Shown: positions 32,002 through 42,261 of the stretch, piece by piece
Position numbering within the stretch: the first letter of the stretch is position 1
Layout: each line of letters starts with the position of its first letter
DNA from: Fulvia fulva
Lineage: Eukaryota > Ascomycota > Dothideomycetes > Mycosphaerellales > Mycosphaerellaceae
Reading direction: 5' to 3'
DNA: 64,000 nt
Assembly: GCF_020509005.1 (NCBI RefSeq)
Contig: NC_063019.1
Span: 1,054,001-1,118,000 of the forward strand
Position numbers and translations under genes: made by a program
Notes under the pieces: generated by a model
What the model saw: the letters and a program-made list of their open reading frames with translations, nothing else
Databases searched by the model: none
What the model was told of the DNA's origin: nothing

Positions 32002-33534
32002 GCTATATAAGGCTTTCCTAGGAAGGGTAGTATATATTAAAGTCTCCTACTACGATATAGTACCCTTGTCTCTTAAGCGTAATATCTAGGTATCTATAGA
32101 CCCTAAGGTCGCGACTAGACCTCGAGGCTAGCGGTTGTATATATATGTTATATATCTAAGTACTACCTACGTAGAGGGAGGTAATGTCTCCCCCGCCTTC
32201 TTCGTCTACGTAGTATACTACCTTCTAGTTGGATTCTAGTATATCCTTACTAATATAGAAGCACGTACGGGGTCTACCTTTGCTTCGTAGGTATATCGTA
32301 TAGCCTAGTAACTTATAGGTCGTTAGTCTCTTATAGTATAGGTTAATCTATAGCTCCTAGATTACTAGGACGTAGTAGATATACGGGTCCGCCTTGTATA
32401 GGAAATAGTTCTATACTATATCCTTACTATAGTTAACGTTATACTAGATAATACTAAGCATATTGAGGCTAGTCATCGTTATCGACAATTATTTCCTCTA
32501 TAATGTCCTATATCCTACTACCTAGCGCGTCCTAGTCTACGTCTATTAGTTATATACTAGAGGGGAGCCGGGCCTAGTTAGATTCCCTCGCCGTAGCTAG
32601 TAGAGTACGTAGCCTCCCGTACGCCCTAGGTTACGTATCCTTTATATTATTCTCGGCTCTAGGGCGCTTATACCCGACCGCCGCTAGCTAGTTCCGGTAT
32701 AGACTAGCCTTACGGTCGCGGTAGAATCTTAGGGCGACGGTTCTATTTATAATTGCCTTGTTTTTCGCTAATTTCCGCTTTAGGTACTCCGCGCTATTCG
32801 ATAGGTAGTACCCCGGACAGTTCGCGTACCGCCTCGTAGCCGATATATAGTTCCTAGATATATAGTCTCCTATATAGTTCGAGTAGGCCTACTTATTTAT
32901 ATACGTATAGGTTTAGTGTCTATACTATTAGTATTTAAAGTATTAGAGGACACGAAAGGATAAGGAGTGCTTTTCGACTATCTTAAGGCTATATTGCTAG
33001 ATTAGGCCTTGTTCTATTACTAGATCCGCCGCTTTCGTATCTTATAGCTATACGATTAGCGCCGAGGCCTTCTTCCTTTTCTAGCTATCTCCTATAGAGC
33101 TAAGTCGCCTTCTAGATTAGAGAGTTAAGAGTGACCGGGTTGTCCTCTTAGAGAGTACGTAGGTGACCTTAGTTAGTTAGGTCGAACTCTTTAGGTATGT
33201 CGTAGACTAGGATCGTAAATTACTTCGTTAAGACCTTCGCTAATACCGTAACCTTAGATACCTACTATAGCTATGCCTCTAGGTGCCTCCTAGCAGTAGT
33301 AGAGCTAGTATAGATCTGTAGAGTGCCGTTAGACTGTTAGTTCACTACGACTACCCCTAGTTAATTGATTCGCTAGGCGAGCTCCTTGTTCGATAGCTTC
33401 GTAACTTCGGCCTAGTCTTCCTTTACTACAATACGGATCGTAACTATATCGTGCGTTGGGCGGGGGCCTAGTGTCGATGCCGCGACCGATGCCTAGCTAT
33501 AGGGGTGTTGATTCCGGGTAGCCTTGTTAATCGC
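32002..33534 (-). mobile_element. Tad-type LINE, ORF1 3' part and endonuclease N-terminal half, RIP-degraded
   Basis: On the minus strand, ORF1 runs from about 33500 to 32550, with a conserved block near 33453-33300 (HDIVTIRIVV...), then a decayed zinc-knuckle region near 32950-32790 (NCPGYYLSN...RK). ORF2 starts near 32480 and reads as an exonuclease-endonuclease-phosphatase domain up to a GDFN block near 32010-32030, where the DNA transposon interrupts it. Stops are TAG. ORF1 continues in frame into the RIP-free segment 33535-33954. Confidence 0.78.
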
Positions 33535-33954
33535 CTAAGACGTCGTCCTCATTTCTTGTTGCCCTCGGTGATACGACAGTACTAGCGCCGTGCGCAGCTG
33601 AGTTATCATCACCTGGAGAGACCGGTATAGGAGCTGATCGTTGGTTTCTATGCTTTTTGCGTCCTCTATAAGTTGCTGCCAGTTGTCTTGGGGGAGCTTC
33701 GCCTGTGGAGCCGTAGGCGCCGGTGGTGCCGTAGCCTGGGCTGCCATTGCCTGGGAGTTGCCTAATGCAGCTAGGCACCTCCGCGGCGTTTGGAGCTGAA
33801 GAAACAGGGTGAAGAGAACTTCAAGCTGTCCAAATTGAATAAGATAGAACTCCCTCAATTCTAGGGGCAGTAGCCTGCTTTGTAGATCGTTGGAATGGCC
33901 TTGATAAGGGCTTTCGAATGTGTCGTGTGTAGCGATGGCGCCGATGGACGTCAC
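33535..33954 (-). pseudogene. LINE ORF1, N-terminal part, not RIP-mutated
   Basis: This 139-residue open frame ends at TAG 33535-33537 and continues in the same frame into the RIP-degraded ORF1 (the HDIV block starts at 33453, same phase). It has ordinary CpA and TpG content, unlike everything to its left. The protein is Gln/Ala/Pro-rich with helices. I read it as the LINE 5' end that escaped RIP. The alternative is a host sequence that happens to be in phase. Confidence 0.55.
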
Positions 33955-34383
33955 CCGGAGTATATACTACTACGATGCCCGTAGTAGGTGAGCGGTAGGG
34001 ATACGTTGATCAAATATACTCATATGCTCGTGAGATCGAGATCGATGTCGAGCATCTGACCAGGTCTTCAGCGTTCCAGTAACCCCGTGTAGACAAGACA
34101 TTGCCAGCTCACGTTCATGGACGTCTTTCGTTCTGCCTTCTCCCGTGAACCTCAGAGTTCTGTGGACCAAAACGCCTGCTCTCTGTCATCTGCACCATTG
34201 CTTCCGACGCGCGGCTACCCTTCGTCGTTCGGGGCTTGCCTAGCTTTTGCGGCGGTCTCGTGTATCGAGACACTTAGAGCCTCATCATCTGCAACATGCA
34301 GGTCATCTATGCCTGTAAGACAACTCCAAGTCCTCAGCGTGACAATTGCAGGTGTATTCGTTCACGAATAGGTCCTTCTCTTC
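33955..34383. other. Intergenic: border between transposon island and gene-rich DNA
   Basis: No convincing gene. The first 50 bases may be LINE 5' leader; the rest has normal host composition and would hold the terminator of the dehydrogenase on its right. Confidence 0.5.
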
Positions 34384-35484
34384 TCATTTCCAAGTCTTGC
34401 CATCATGTACTGCAACGCATGCCCTGGCTTTCGGGTCATACATCCTGCCCTCCACGAACGCAGTCATCGCATCGCAATTGACTTTCTGTAGATTTGCGAT
34501 CGTGCTTCCGGAGAACCAAGCGACATGGCTGGTGACAATGAGGTTTGGGACTGGGTCCTCACCTTTACTTAGATCCGGAAGCAGTGGAGTTGTGCCAGGT
34601 CCGCCAGGCTCGCTGTCCAGCACATCGGTGGCAGCGCCAAAGATGCGATGCTCCTTCAAGGCTTTTGCGAGTTCCGCCTCGTTCACGATACCTCCACGGG
34701 CGATGTTGATGAGAAGTACTTCCTTCTTCATCATGCCGAACTCGTGCTCGTCGATCAGATTGATTGTATCTGGTTCTCTGGGGCACACAAGGACAATTGT
34801 GGTGCTTCTCGTGAGCAGATCTTCAAAAGTGACACGACCCATCCTGATCTTCACTGCACCTTTTCGTTCTGCAACCAGGACCTCGCGAAAGCCGATCGCT
34901 TTTGCCAACGCCGCAATGTTCTGCCCTAGAGCACCGTACCCGACAATCCCGAGTGTTTCCTGCTTGACACCAAGAGGCGGACCTTCAGGCCATACTTTCT
35001 TGGTCAAGCTGTAAGTCTTCAGCCACTCGTCAGAAGTCTTGACGTTCTGGTCAATAACGCCGAGTCGCTTTCTGCTGGCAAAGTACAAAGCCATGAAATG
35101 TTCGGATACCGCATCAATGTTTGCACCGGGAGAGTTGACAACACTGATTCCTCGCTTTGCACAGTACTCCTTATCGACCCAGCCCATACCTGTTGCTAAT
35201 ACTGCCAGTAGTTGAAGATTCGGGGCATGGTCCATGTCGGATGGCTTGACATCGAGCACATTTGAGATGACGATGGTAGCCGGCTTGATGCGTTCTGCGA
35301 TCTCATGGCCTTGCGTCCTTTGGTGGATATCGATGGTGTATTCAAAAGGTAGCGGAGCCAAGGGCAGATGGACAGCTTCCAGGAAAACGATATGATGCTT
35401 GTCATAGCCGGCAGGCAGGGGCGGAGGAGTTTGCAGGGTCCATGCTGGCTCGCCGTTCGGCTTCATCTCTTGTGTAGCAGCCAT
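34384..35484 (-). CDS. D-isomer-specific 2-hydroxyacid dehydrogenase
   Basis: The 366-residue single-exon protein belongs to the NAD(P)-dependent family that reduces 2-keto acids to D-2-hydroxy acids in the cytosol. The Rossmann nucleotide-binding motif GxGxxG is at 182-187 (GYGALG). The catalytic triad fits the family: R263 (NIARGG), E292 (LDSEP) and H320 (SHVAW). The substrate-binding domain flanks this at both ends. There is no signal peptide, and the length is normal (about 320-370). The ATG at 35484 is preceded by a 394-bp divergent intergenic region. The exact substrate (glyoxylate, hydroxypyruvate, formate or another) cannot be told from sequence. It is the first clear host gene right of the island. 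Confidence 0.92.
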   Translation of the reverse strand: MAATQEMKPNGEPAWTLQTPPPLPAGYDKHHIVFLEAVHLPLAPLPFEYTIDIHQRTQGHEIAERIKPATIVISNVLDVKPSDMDHAPNLQLLAVLATGMGWVDKEYCAKRGISVVNSPGANIDAVSEHFMALYFASRKRLGVIDQNVKTSDEWLKTYSLTKKVWPEGPPLGVKQETLGIVGYGALGQNIAALAKAIGFREVLVAERKGAVKIRMGRVTFEDLLTRSTTIVLVCPREPDTINLIDEHEFGMMKKEVLLINIARGGIVNEAELAKALKEHRIFGAATDVLDSEPGGPGTTPLLPDLSKGEDPVPNLIVTSHVAWFSGSTIANLQKVNCDAMTAFVEGRMYDPKARACVAVHDGKTWK

Positions 35485-35878
35485 AATTAAAGGAAGGGAG
35501 TTTCGACCATCACAATACCTTAGTCGGAAGTGATTTCTTGGGGGGCATTACTGATGGCTGTAGGGCGTGCATGTGATGATGAGTGACGGGCCAAGCAAAG
35601 AGCGAGGGAAGACCGCGAAGCGGAGAAAGACAGACATAGACTTTACCGTTTGCAGAAAGAAGCAGTGGTCTGACGTGCAGCGAGACGAGGCGGCAAGCCC
35701 AGAGCTGCAGCCACGACATCATCCCGCCCAAAGTCTTCACAGTTGTTGTTATTATCCCCACGACCCTACGGCCCTTTTTCGCGGACTCAGCCTCTGCCCA
35801 TCATATCTTCACACCTGCAGCGCACACGGCACAGTATTATGGACGTACTCACGCCTGCAAACATTGTTACACCAGACC
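35485..35878. other. Divergent intergenic region
   Basis: It lies between the dehydrogenase (minus) and the SnoaL-like gene (plus) and should hold both promoters. I see no coding content beyond a chance upstream extension of the plus-strand frame. Confidence 0.5.
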
Positions 35879-36415
35879 ATGTCAAGCACTCAATCTTCCG
35901 ACAGTCCGGCCACTTCCACAGATCCGGACACGGAATCGTTGGTTGCGAGCACACCAGCAAACTCGGAAGCGTCTAACAGCAGCAACAGCACCAGTGAACC
36001 AACAGCAGTAGAGATTGCGATAGCGGCTCATCTGGAGCGGGTCGTGTACGATATCAGAGATGCCATGAACACACGGAACTTTCAGCGGGATGCTCATCCT
36101 TGGAATCTGTTCATGGCGGCTTACAAGTGTGAGGCTGTGGCATATATGTCGAAACCTCAGGTCGGCATGACGGAATTTCTGCGGGATCATGAGAGGTTGT
36201 CGAGGGACCATCCGCAGATACATTACCACTTTCAAGATGTCAGCACACATGTTGATCCGGACGCCATCAGAGCTGATTGCCTCATCAACGAAGAGACGAC
36301 AGGCTGGCCGCCGGGAGTCACGAGACGCAGTGTTGGTGTGTGCAAGTTCAAGCTTGTTAGTGGAGTGTGGCGATGCATTGGCTATTACAATAGTAGAGGC
36401 ATTGATGCTGATTGA
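35879..36415 (+). CDS. SnoaL/NTF2-like domain protein
   Basis: The protein has 178 residues. The same frame is open back to 35567, but I start at the ATG at 35879. From there the protein opens with a Ser/Thr-rich disordered stretch (about 50 residues), while the upstream part has no domain character. The body (about 55-178) has the pattern of an NTF2-like cone: a long first helix, a second helix with WNLFMAAYK, then strands with HYHFQDV, ADCLINEE and VCKFKLVSGVWRCIGYY. SnoaL-like proteins act as cyclases, isomerases or binding proteins, so no reaction can be named. There is no signal peptide. The fold call is by pattern only. Confidence 0.6.
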   Translation: MSSTQSSDSPATSTDPDTESLVASTPANSEASNSSNSTSEPTAVEIAIAAHLERVVYDIRDAMNTRNFQRDAHPWNLFMAAYKCEAVAYMSKPQVGMTEFLRDHERLSRDHPQIHYHFQDVSTHVDPDAIRADCLINEETTGWPPGVTRRSVGVCKFKLVSGVWRCIGYYNSRGIDAD

Positions 36416-36719
36416 GTCATTTTGGGGAAACGTTTCCAGAGGAGAATGGGAGCCGTGGAAGTCGCATATCGCGAGGCTTAAACGCAGCATTGCGAGATGA
36501 TGGGAGGATGGACTGCACTGGCAGATGCCATTCAATCGAGGTGAATCTTGATATCATCACATCCTTGCAAAGCACGGGCCATCTTACTGCACGACCGTTG
36601 GCGGCCCTACATGCGACTTCCCGTGCATCGCGCTTGCCTCGCAACTTCCCACTCAACGTGCGCAAACAGCACCTCATCAAAAACACCGGAACATACAGCT
36701 ACGACCCACTATCGCCACC
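36416..36719. other. Intergenic region before the F-box-like gene
   Basis: No coding content supported. It likely holds the terminator of the SnoaL-like gene and the promoter of the next gene in the same direction. Confidence 0.5.
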
Positions 36720-37436
36720 ATGTCTGAAGCTGCTGCCACCGCAGTCTTCGGCACCGCCGAGCTACTTGAGGCGATACTCCTCAACACCAGCAACAAGACA
36801 CTGGTCGTCTCACAGCATACCTGCAAGACCTTCAAAGCGAGCGTGGACAGTTCCGCCAAACTCCAGCGCAAGCTCTTCTTGCGTCATGAGGTGGCAGGAC
36901 CTGGCGAAGCGCGGCCTACACTGATTGAGTACGCCGGCCTCATCAACCCTCTCATGCTCAGAGGTTCGAAACGGTCACCAAGCCTACGAGATCCCCGCGG
37001 TCCTAATTTTCAAATCGTTCTGCACAAAGTCGCCATGGGGGGATTGAGGGTTCGACCCGTCGAGTATGCAATGACACTCGCTGTCAAGATCAGTTTCACC
37101 ACTGGCAAAGTCGAACCAGCGATCGCGGACGGAGGGAGCTGGCGGAGGATGTATATCGGCCGACAAGGAGTCTTGGCGTCGACATTCACAGTCCTGATAG
37201 ACGGAGAGGAAATAGTATGGTTCACTATCAATCGCAGGGCAAAGAAGCTACAGCAACGAAAGGAGGGCATTACGCTGGGAGAGATCTTTGAGATGGCGCT
37301 CGTGCATGCTCAGACGCTAGTGGGCTTCGAGAAGGTCTCCGGCCAAGACGGGGTTGAGCGATGGACGGCTGTCTCGAGGAAGAGTGCGTGGCCGAGGCAA
37401 CTGGAGGAGGATACGCGTGAAGCTTGTCTCATGTAA
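36720..37436 (+). CDS. F-box-like protein
   Basis: The 238-residue single-exon protein starts at an ATG in a good context (CACCATGTC). The N-terminal 50 residues fit an F-box: VFGTAELLEAILLNTSNKTLVVSQ then a KTFKASVDSS-type segment and LQRKLFLR. This pattern is common in large Dothideomycete families of small proteins. F-boxes bind Skp1 and bring substrates to SCF ubiquitin ligases, and the C-terminal half would select a target. That half has no recognisable repeats. There is no signal peptide or membrane segment. The motif is weak, so the SCF role is inferred. Confidence 0.65.
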   Translation: MSEAAATAVFGTAELLEAILLNTSNKTLVVSQHTCKTFKASVDSSAKLQRKLFLRHEVAGPGEARPTLIEYAGLINPLMLRGSKRSPSLRDPRGPNFQIVLHKVAMGGLRVRPVEYAMTLAVKISFTTGKVEPAIADGGSWRRMYIGRQGVLASTFTVLIDGEEIVWFTINRRAKKLQQRKEGITLGEIFEMALVHAQTLVGFEKVSGQDGVERWTAVSRKSAWPRQLEEDTREACLM

Positions 37437-37861
37437 TGGGAGGGCAGTTTCCGAAGCCTAGGTTCTGAGAGCACTATGAGCACGCGAACGCCAGGCGACA
37501 TGGAAGCAATCGGGCATGAGCATAACTCGAACGTAGCGAGGAGAGCACGACTCCCCTAGTGAGTACCTGAAAGGACACAGTATTACTATTGCATATAGCG
37601 TGCGGAGCGTCGCCAACCACATCAAAGGGAACCGCGGAACACCCAACATATAATGCTACCAAATCAGGAACAGAAGCCGAAGGGTCTTGGGGTCCCGATG
37701 ATTCAGTTCAACTAAAGCATGAAGCATGGCTTGGGATTTCGTGAGGAGACTATGCGTAGCAGGAGCACTTTCACATGCTACAAAATACCACAGATGACCT
37801 TCATGAAAACCTACACACAAAGCATCATCACTCACGCCTCAACTTCCTTCTCGTATCACCT
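37437..37861. other. Convergent intergenic region
   Basis: It lies between the F-box-like gene (plus) and the lipase-like relic (minus) and should contain both 3' ends. No gene supported. Confidence 0.5.
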
Positions 37862-38903
37862 TTAAGCCGGCACATCCTTCTGCGCATACGCCTTAATCGG
37901 CGGCTCCGTCGCACTCTTGGGCAAAAACGCAATAATCGCCGCCGCCGCAATGGGAATCTTCGCCTCCGTCGCCAAAACATCCGGCAAACTCAACCCGGGC
38001 GCCGCAAACTGCGAGCACGCCAACTTGGCATCCACCCTACTCAACTGCCCCGGGCCCGGGTTCTGAATCGCATCCACAGCCAACGCATACGCCAACGCAT
38101 TATACAGCACGCCCTCATGCGTATCATAAACCGTCCCCCCGGGCAAGAGCGCAGTACATACACTCTCCAACTCGGTATTCGAAACTCCCACGTCGCGAGC
38201 GCCGTTTAGCGCGCCGGAGGCGTTGGGGTCTTGTTGGGGTTGGACGATTTCGACGAAGATGCTGTAGACGTTTGTGGAGGGGACGTAGGCGGAGTCGCCG
38301 CCGTTGTTGCGCAGGGTGCGGATGAAGGTGTTGACCTTGAATCGTTTATTAGTTGAACGTATGATGTGGGTGGTGGGTGCTTACCTTGGTGTACCTCCCA
38401 CCGCGCTGTCTGTTCAAGCCGCTGATGTAGTTGACAGCATAGGCGATGTACTCAGCAGCCACCTGAATATCTGCCAAATTCATACCGGTCAAGTTGAGAT
38501 ACACAGGATCAGCAATGTTGTTCTGCTTGAACAGCTTGCCATAGTTAGGACCGAAGTTGGTGCCCGCCAACACACCAGTACCCGGCAAGAATATGACCGG
38601 TAGCTCCTTGCCGTAGGTGTACTCCGGTGGGATGTAGATGATCTGGCGGAGCTGTTGCTCGCTAATATCGTATGGAGCATCGCCGGGGATGTTGTAGATC
38701 CCTGGGACGATGTTGTTGAAGATGGCCTGGCCGACGGAGACAGCCGCTGAGAGGGACCGCGCGTCTGCGCTGAAGCTGCCGAATGCCTGTTCGAGCTGGT
38801 TCTGGTTGTTGATTGGCGAGGAAGCAGCAGCACGTTCGAGAACTGCTGCTGGCGTAATTGCTTCACGCTCCACCGGCGTCCGTGGCTGCCAGATTGGCGC
38901 CAC
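37862..38903 (-). pseudogene. Lipase B-like (CalB family) gene lacking catalytic Ser and Asp
   Basis: Exon 1 is 38903-38385 and exon 2 38335-37862, with a 49-nt intron (GTAAGC...CTAAT...AAG); together they give 330 codons. Exon 1 matches the N-terminal half of Candida antarctica lipase B-type proteins (INNQNQLEQ, VIFLPGTG, a VAAEYIAYAVNYISG block). Exon 2 resumes at the TLRNNGGDSAYVP region and keeps the His block (THEGVLYN). About 60 residues between them are absent, including the GxSxG nucleophile elbow, and the Asp block reads YSIFVEIVQPQ without the Asp. The frame opens with GTG after an in-frame TGA; no ATG with a signal peptide is seen. The rest of the frame is open. It is a dead enzyme, or a catalytically inactive derivative. 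Confidence 0.7.
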
Positions 38904-40037
38904 GCATCATGCGCGACTGATAGGCAGGCATTCTGGGCGGGAAAGGCTGTGCTTCTGTGAAGGATCGCTGTATGAGAAACTAGCGATACGAATAGCGAAG
39001 TCAGAGAGCAATACGAGGCGCAAGGCGAGGTGATATAGATTAACTGCACCTGGTGACTTCCCACTCCGCAGAGCTACATAGTCAAGCTCAAATAAACACT
39101 CACTATAGTTATGCACAAGCGCGCAAGTATCACACATCACAAAGTTGGTGAGCGATTTCCGTGCCAGAGTCCAGACCGAGGACTTTTGCCTCCAGGAAAC
39201 ATGATCGCACTGATCGAGCGCCTGCTGGATGGTTGCATGAAGACACACGCAGGGATGCTGTATTGTGTTCAGCCTTCTGTCGATCTCTACAGGCCTTCGA
39301 CGTCGACATTGGAGCGGCACGGCTGCGAGCTAAGAGATGTTGCCTGTCAGTATTCTAAGATACTTCGCATGATCTCCAACCGTCGACAGGGCCTCTCCAC
39401 AAGCACAGGCTTGAACTGAGCAAGATTATCGTCGATACGGGAAGCGTTATGCTCTTGACAAGGGTATGAAAGCGTGCATCGCCAGCGCCAGAGAGTTTGT
39501 CGTCGGAAGTCCTCGATCTGGGCGCTGGTATGTTCCGGTGCGAGCGCCCATGCTGTAAGTGGTAGTAGGACGGACCATTCCTGGCAGGAGGATTCCGCAG
39601 GTGGATGTGAAGAAGAGCTTAACATCTTGTTATAGGTGAAGTGCGCAGCGAGTGCTGGGTCCCGAAGTCGAAAGGAGACCGAGGCTGGCAGTTTGATGGC
39701 CCGCGGCACGTTTGTGGCTCCAATGGCGGGCCTGTCGATCATTGCGGGGCTCATTCACTCAACGGCTCGGCACTTTTTGCCAAAGTGTTACAGATTGATG
39801 ATGTTCCTTGTAACACATCTCCAGGGTCGGTGAATTCATACCAAGATGTAACGTCGACGACTAAGCATTCCTGTGCTGTCAAAATAGGCTCCTCCACGTG
39901 CTAGCACCTGCTACAAGTCAAGCATCGACGCTCGAGGAGGAAGGACATCAGTCCACCAACCTTGATGTCAATGTACCTGCCAAATGCGGCAGCTCGTTCT
40001 GTATTCCAAGACAAGTCTAAGTGTGTGTGCATATATT
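38904..40037. other. Intergenic, about 1.1 kb without a supported gene
   Basis: I looked for the missing signal-peptide exon of the lipase-like gene and for an independent gene. Several overlapping frames of 70-140 codons exist on both strands, with no domain pattern. Nothing is claimed. Confidence 0.4.
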
Positions 40038-40987
40038 TCATGAGTTGGAACGCTTCTTCTTATGTCCCCGAGGACTGCTCGCCTCCAGCAGATTCTCCAA
40101 CTTCTCCCTTGCTTTGCGATCCGCCCGGTCGAAAGCTCCGTTATAAATACTGGGCAGGATACGCACGGAGTCTGCAACAGTGTTAGCCAAAGCTTCCCTC
40201 ACAACCTCACATCAACGGTATACGCACTCGCATGGGTATCATCAAACTCAAGCCCCTCAGCACCCTTCTTCTTAGCCTCTTTCACAGCTTCATCAAGCAA
40301 CCCACTCCCCACTCCTTTCCCGCGATATTTCAGCTTCACAGTCCAAGCTCTTATCAGACCTCTCCACGCCTTCTTATTCTTCTTCCTACTCTCCCCCGAC
40401 AACCATTCAACCAGCAGTGCACCAATCACATCATCCCCAAACTTGGTCACCAGCACATCAACGTCTCCAGCCCATTCCCAATTAATCGCTTCCGCTTCTC
40501 TTAGGTACCTCGCCGTCGCAAACCGGCAAAAGATCAACCCAGCCATAACAAGACCAACCGAAGTCGATCCCACAGCCCACTCGTCATACCCACGATCCAT
40601 CATGACCTTCCCCAGAAACGCAATCACCGCGACCAGCACCGTCAAATTGATCGGACTGAAGATGATGGCCCCATTCGTAGCATTCCGCTGCTGTGCGACA
40701 CTATCTGCGACCAGTTTCAGCGCACCTGTCCGCTCAGCCTCGTTCGTGGTCAAGTACGACCTCAACTCCGGCACGCCCGCCAACGGGTCCTCGGAAGCTG
40801 GCGTTTCGGCAATGTCGTTCTCCATGACGGGTACAGACAGCGGTGACGGTGGCGGCAAGGATGCTGCAGATCCGCGCATAGAATTCGGCGTTGAGATCGG
40901 GCTCGGCGGCGGCGGTGAGGCGTGCAGACGGAGATTCGTGCGAAGGGAAGCGAAGAATGCTGTTGTGGCAGATACTGCGTTAGCCAT
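40038..40987 (-). CDS. GNAT-family N-acetyltransferase with two predicted membrane segments
   Basis: Exon 1 is 40987-40228 and exon 2 40171-40038. The 56-nt intron (40172-40227, GTGCGT...GCTAAC...CAG) is needed because the frame otherwise stops in mid domain; with it the protein is 297 residues. The N-terminus is Pro/Ser-rich. Two hydrophobic segments lie at about 114-129 and 143-155. The acetyl-CoA motif A is RGKGVGSG at 222-229, followed by an amphipathic helix, and exon 2 supplies the closing strand and helix (SIYNGAFDRADRKAREKLEN). Such fungal proteins are probably membrane-bound acetyltransferases; the substrate is unknown. The ATG at 40987 is the first in frame. Confidence 0.78.
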
Positions 40988-41075
40988 GGTTTACGCTACA
41001 GCCAATGCAGCATGGAAGAGTTTCCAATGGGTTGGAGATGTGTGGTCTCGTGCACTACTGCTAAGAGGCACAGCA

Positions 41076-41473
41076 TCATTGCCCACCAACAACGCCTCTT
41101 TTGCTAGGCGGGAATCCTTCTGCGCCGCATGGCTGCAGAGTCATGAATATGATTGCTACTTACCAGCCGAGGTCTTGATGCCAGGAATCGTCGTGCTAAC
41201 AGAATGCTGTCTCTTGTGCTGTTCCCTCAATCGCTGTCGCTGCAACTGAACTCTCGTAGATTCCTCTCTTGGCGGCGGTGCCAGGCGTAGTGGAGTGATA
41301 TCCGACTTGAACACAGGCGGGAAGTAGTTCTCTACCGTTTCGAATATCGTTGTAGTCGTAGTCGTCGTAGTTGTAGTAGAAGAATGTCCATTCGCAAGAT
41401 GAACATCAAGAAAACTCGCCTTGGGATGCGAAAGACGCCCCATGGCGATTAGCGGCAAAGCGGCAGCGGTCAT
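41076..41473 (-). CDS. Possible small two-exon protein, function unknown
   Basis: An ATG frame at 41473 gives about 103 residues: a hydrophobic start, a run of ten Thr, a segment FETVENYFPPVFKSDITPLRL, then a Gln/Arg-rich helix. It meets a good donor (GTAAGT, 41163-41158). Splicing to GCGCAG|AAGG would add about 15 codons ending near 41076. I do not recognise a family. The gene is tentative: it rests on an ATG, a donor site and non-random composition. It lies 89 bp upstream of, and codirectional with, the GNAT gene, in that gene's promoter side. Confidence 0.35.
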
Positions 41474-42261
41474 GTAGTATACTTGCTGCTCACACGAGCC
41501 CCAGGTAAGTAATCCAATGGAATCAAAATGGCAGCAGCGGGAGCTGCGATCAGGATGGGCAGAAACTCAGAGCAGTGCCATAGAGGTCTAGCGGGACAAC
41601 GTGCTCTATATGACTGGCAGCAAAGGCTTGATCAAGTGTGAAAGGGTCAGAGTGGTCAGCAAGAATGGCTAACTAGTGGCAGCTCTACCCGCGCACCACT
41701 CCTGCGCCGCATGCGCTGGGGCAGGAAGATTTTCTGTAAAAAGGATGGATCGGGGGACCGGTCGGCGGTCTTCTGTTGGCTGGCTCTGGCTCTGAGATGA
41801 TCCCAACAGTCTGTGAGGAGCGGCGGCGGCAGCGGCTGTACCGACTTGCAGGAGACTGGAACCAACAGCTGCTCTCACACAGGGAAACGAAACGAGAGAG
41901 CTTCGTCCTGTGCTTGCTGCTGGAGATTGAGCTCTGGCGCTGTGGGCTATGGCGATAGGATAGTTTCCAGCGCGCAGCAGCCATTTCCGCAGCTTATCGG
42001 ATAACAGAAACACTCGTGGTACGTCAGTCTGTCAGCAGCGCTTCAGGAATTCGTAGCCTGCGCATGCATGTACGATGTTCACAGGCATGTGCAACTGCGT
42101 GCTACTTCTTCGCAAGCAAGCAAAAGACTAGCATTCGTGCCCAACGAGCAGCCAATGCGACTCGCTCGAAGTGGTCAGGCTAGTTGCCTCAGTTTCTCAG
42201 ACACGCTGCGAGAATTGATTGTGGGGCGGCACTGTCCAATTAGTGTCCAATTAGACGGCGG
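41474..42261. other. Intergenic, no supported gene
   Basis: Frames of 60-115 codons overlap on both strands without domain pattern. It may include promoter sequence for the small minus-strand gene. Confidence 0.4.

Noticed and set aside
35567..35878. Upstream extension of the SnoaL-like protein by about 100 codons
   Set aside because: The extension is compositionally random, runs through the divergent promoter, and the ATG at 35879 gives a sensible protein.
39111..39904. Cluster of 65-135 codon frames on both strands
   Set aside because: Overlapping and unsupported by pattern; I could not connect any to the lipase-like gene as its missing first exon.
40062..41249. Plus-strand frame of 395 codons
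   Set aside because: It is antisense to the GNAT gene, Ser/Thr-rich without domain pattern, and the minus strand carries the clear acetyl-CoA motif.
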